A stretch of DNA of 15,144 nucleotides from an uncultured Clostridia bacterium (GTDB lineage Bacteria; Bacillota; Clostridia; Saccharofermentanales; Saccharofermentanaceae), in the NCBI GenBank assembly GCA_937876985.1, contig CALEFT010000011.1:1-15144 (forward strand), in the 5' to 3' direction. Below are positions 13,808 through 15,144 of the stretch, piece by piece. The notes beneath the pieces are model-generated. The model did not search any database. It was not told where the DNA came from and was given only the letters and a program-made list of their open reading frames with translations. A program made the position numbers and the translations under genes. How positions within the stretch are numbered: the stretch's first letter is position 1; each line of letters begins with the position of its first letter.

Positions 13808-13837
13808 ATAATAATCACATATTGGAGTCAAGTCCAA
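13808..13837 (-). promoter_or_regulatory. Possible outward-facing hybrid promoter at the insertion-sequence end
   Basis: On the minus strand TTGGAC (13832-13837, within the putative IS end) is followed after 18 bp by TATTAT (13808-13813, in flanking DNA). A TTGACT at 13826-13831 has no correctly spaced -10. IS256-type elements are known to supply -35 boxes for outward promoters. It would read toward the paralogue/XRE genes, but the hairpin at 13616-13636 stands in the way. Confidence 0.3.
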
Positions 13838-15144
13838 ATTTGTGTGTAAATTCTTAATCCCATATAATGTTTGTTCCTCACGCAGCTTTTAAGTTGCTCA
13901 GTTGTTCATGCGCTATTTTCCTTAGTACAGGGAATGCTTCATCTCGAATTCCTTCATAAGTCTTAGCTGAATACATCTTTATTAATCCAGCGTAACTTTT
14001 GTTTATTTCTATTGCAACAGCTCCCATTAACCTTAAGATGGATTCCTGATTTGGAAATATTTGTATTACATCAGATCTTCGTTTGAACTCGCGGTTTAAG
14101 CGCTCTAGAATATTCGTTGTTCTAATTTTTATTCTTAGTGTTGGTGGCAAACACATTGCTGTCATCGATTCTTCAAAGCCTTCTTCTAGGGTCTTCATTG
14201 CTTTTTCTGCTACTTCTTCGTATTCAGCAATAAGTTCATCTTTTATAAGTCTGGCTTCTTCCATGGTTTTAGAATCAAACATTTTCCTTAGTTCTAGTGT
14301 GATTACCGTTTTGTATCTGCTTGGTACAACATCTAAGATATTCCTTTGGAAATGGGCTTGGCAACGTTGCCAAGCTGCGTCAGGATAAACCTCTGCTACA
14401 GATTTTCTAATGGCTTTATGAGAGTCAGAAATCACCATTCGAACGTCTTTTAATCCTCGCTCCTTCAATTTTTCTAGGAATGTTATCCAGGAATAGTTTT
14501 CCTCAGCATCAAATACTTCAAAACCAACTATTTCTCGCATCCCTTCTGCATTAAACGCGAGAGCAACAAAAAAAGCTTTAGTTCTTACTCTATGTTCTTC
14601 TCTTGCTTTGAAATATGTTGCATCAAGCATTAAGAACGGTGCTTCTATGTCATCTAGTGGACGGTTCTTAAAATCTTCAACATACGTATCCAGCTTCTTA
14701 CATAATTCTGATACTGTTGATTTTGAGAAAGATGTTCCGCAAAGAGTATCCACGACTCTTTCTACTTTTCTTGTAGATATTCCCATAACAACCATCTGCA
14801 CCATTGTTGCAATAAGAGCTGCCTCACTTCTCTTATAGTTCTCGAATACCATTGTATGAAATGGTTCGTTTCGATGTCTTGGAACATTAAGAGTTAATGT
14901 TCCTATCCTTGTATTTAGAGATCTTTCTCGCGTCCCATTTCTGTAGTCTTGTCTTTCTTCTGTTCGCTCGTGTCTAGATGCACACAATTGTTCTTCGGAT
15001 TCAGCTTTCATTATCTCGTTTAGAATCTTTTCTAATAAAAATTTGAAGCCTTCTTCACGATTTCCTGCTAAAACCTCTAGAACTTCTTCCTGTGTTAATG
15101 TAATATTTACTTGAGCCATATCGATTCCTCCTTTATTGTTTTTT
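13825..15144 (-). mobile_element. IS256-family insertion sequence (one end outside the window)
   Basis: The element consists of one transposase gene and a downstream end. The likely end is near 13825-13855, where GAGTCAAGTCCAAATTTGTG and then TGTAAATTC resemble IS256-type terminal repeats (TTTACACA... read inward). The matching end lies beyond 15144, so the inverted repeats and the 8-9-bp target duplication cannot be checked and the boundary is approximate. Confidence 0.6.
13878..15119 (-). CDS. IS256-family (mutator-type) transposase
   Basis: 413-aa DDE transposase that cuts and joins the ends of its insertion sequence. The catalytic triad is visible: D166 (LMLDATYFKAR), D232 (VISDSHKAI) and E339 (NILERLNREFKRR). 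The family signature AWQRCQAHFQRNI with C253 and H256 is also present, as is the N-terminal DNA-binding part with RNGTRERSLNTRIGTLTLNVPR (about 60-81). Length matches full IS256 transposases (about 390-415) and no stop or frameshift was seen, so the protein is probably active. ATG is preceded by AAAGGAGGAATCGAT, a strong ribosome site. The promoter lies outside the window. Confidence 0.95.
   Translation of the reverse strand: MAQVNITLTQEEVLEVLAGNREEGFKFLLEKILNEIMKAESEEQLCASRHERTEERQDYRNGTRERSLNTRIGTLTLNVPRHRNEPFHTMVFENYKRSEAALIATMVQMVVMGISTRKVERVVDTLCGTSFSKSTVSELCKKLDTYVEDFKNRPLDDIEAPFLMLDATYFKAREEHRVRTKAFFVALAFNAEGMREIVGFEVFDAEENYSWITFLEKLKERGLKDVRMVISDSHKAIRKSVAEVYPDAAWQRCQAHFQRNILDVVPSRYKTVITLELRKMFDSKTMEEARLIKDELIAEYEEVAEKAMKTLEEGFEESMTAMCLPPTLRIKIRTTNILERLNREFKRRSDVIQIFPNQESILRLMGAVAIEINKSYAGLIKMYSAKTYEGIRDEAFPVLRKIAHEQLSNLKAA

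Noticed and set aside
13489..13818. 109-codon minus-strand open frame in the gap beside the insertion sequence
   Set aside because: Overlaps the better-supported paralogue start, crosses three hairpins, has no ribosome site and its translation resembles no protein I know.

Overview
The window is 15.1 kb of bacterial chromosome with every recognisable gene on the minus strand. Strong AGGAGG-type ribosome sites, short gaps between genes, an IS256-type transposase, an NCS1 permease and several small-protein families point to an anaerobic Gram-positive lineage (Clostridia-like Bacillota, possibly Coriobacteriia). No marker fixes the genus, so this is inference.

Region 1 (1-6163) is the most unusual part. 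A very large membrane protein (430-3795) and a glutamine synthetase (4212-5636) lie between two arrays of near-perfect 35-bp hairpins of the form TACGATAAAAAT, 11-nt loop, ATTTTTATCGTA. The right array (5747-6163) has six hairpins starting every 74 bp, with one 85-bp step. The left array (1-241, running off the window) is an inverted, sequence-diverged copy with the same 74/74/85 step pattern. Across the three complete hairpin pairs the stems are identical, while loops and most spacers have changed. The spacers are homologous between arrays, so this is not CRISPR. I cannot match it to a named repeat family.

Region 2 (6178-9809) is a tight operon read leftward: a GNAT acetyltransferase, a 62-aa single-pass membrane protein, an NCS1 nucleobase/vitamin permease, and a PlsC-like acyltransferase carrying a zinc ribbon. 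The last two overlap by one base (TAATG). Transcription leaving this operon runs straight into the right hairpin array.

Region 3 (9930-11448) is a candidate toxin-antitoxin pair, an AbrB/MazE-fold protein followed by a compact HipA-like kinase overlapping by ATGA. Its promoter carries a perfect dyad between -35 and -10. Immediately upstream is a broken remnant of a PEP-utilising (phosphohistidine swivelling) domain that no intact ORF covers, suggesting a deletion or insertion scar.

Region 4 (11485-15144) holds a NimA-like flavoprotein with an odd Asn-rich N-terminus, a small two-helix membrane protein, an XRE regulator with a membrane-spanning C-terminus, a stand-alone paralogue of that membrane domain without the DNA-binding part, a hairpin-rich 380-bp gap, and an apparently intact IS256-family transposase whose upstream end lies outside the window. 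From about 12.6 kb rightward the DNA looks more AT-rich than the left part, consistent with acquired DNA.
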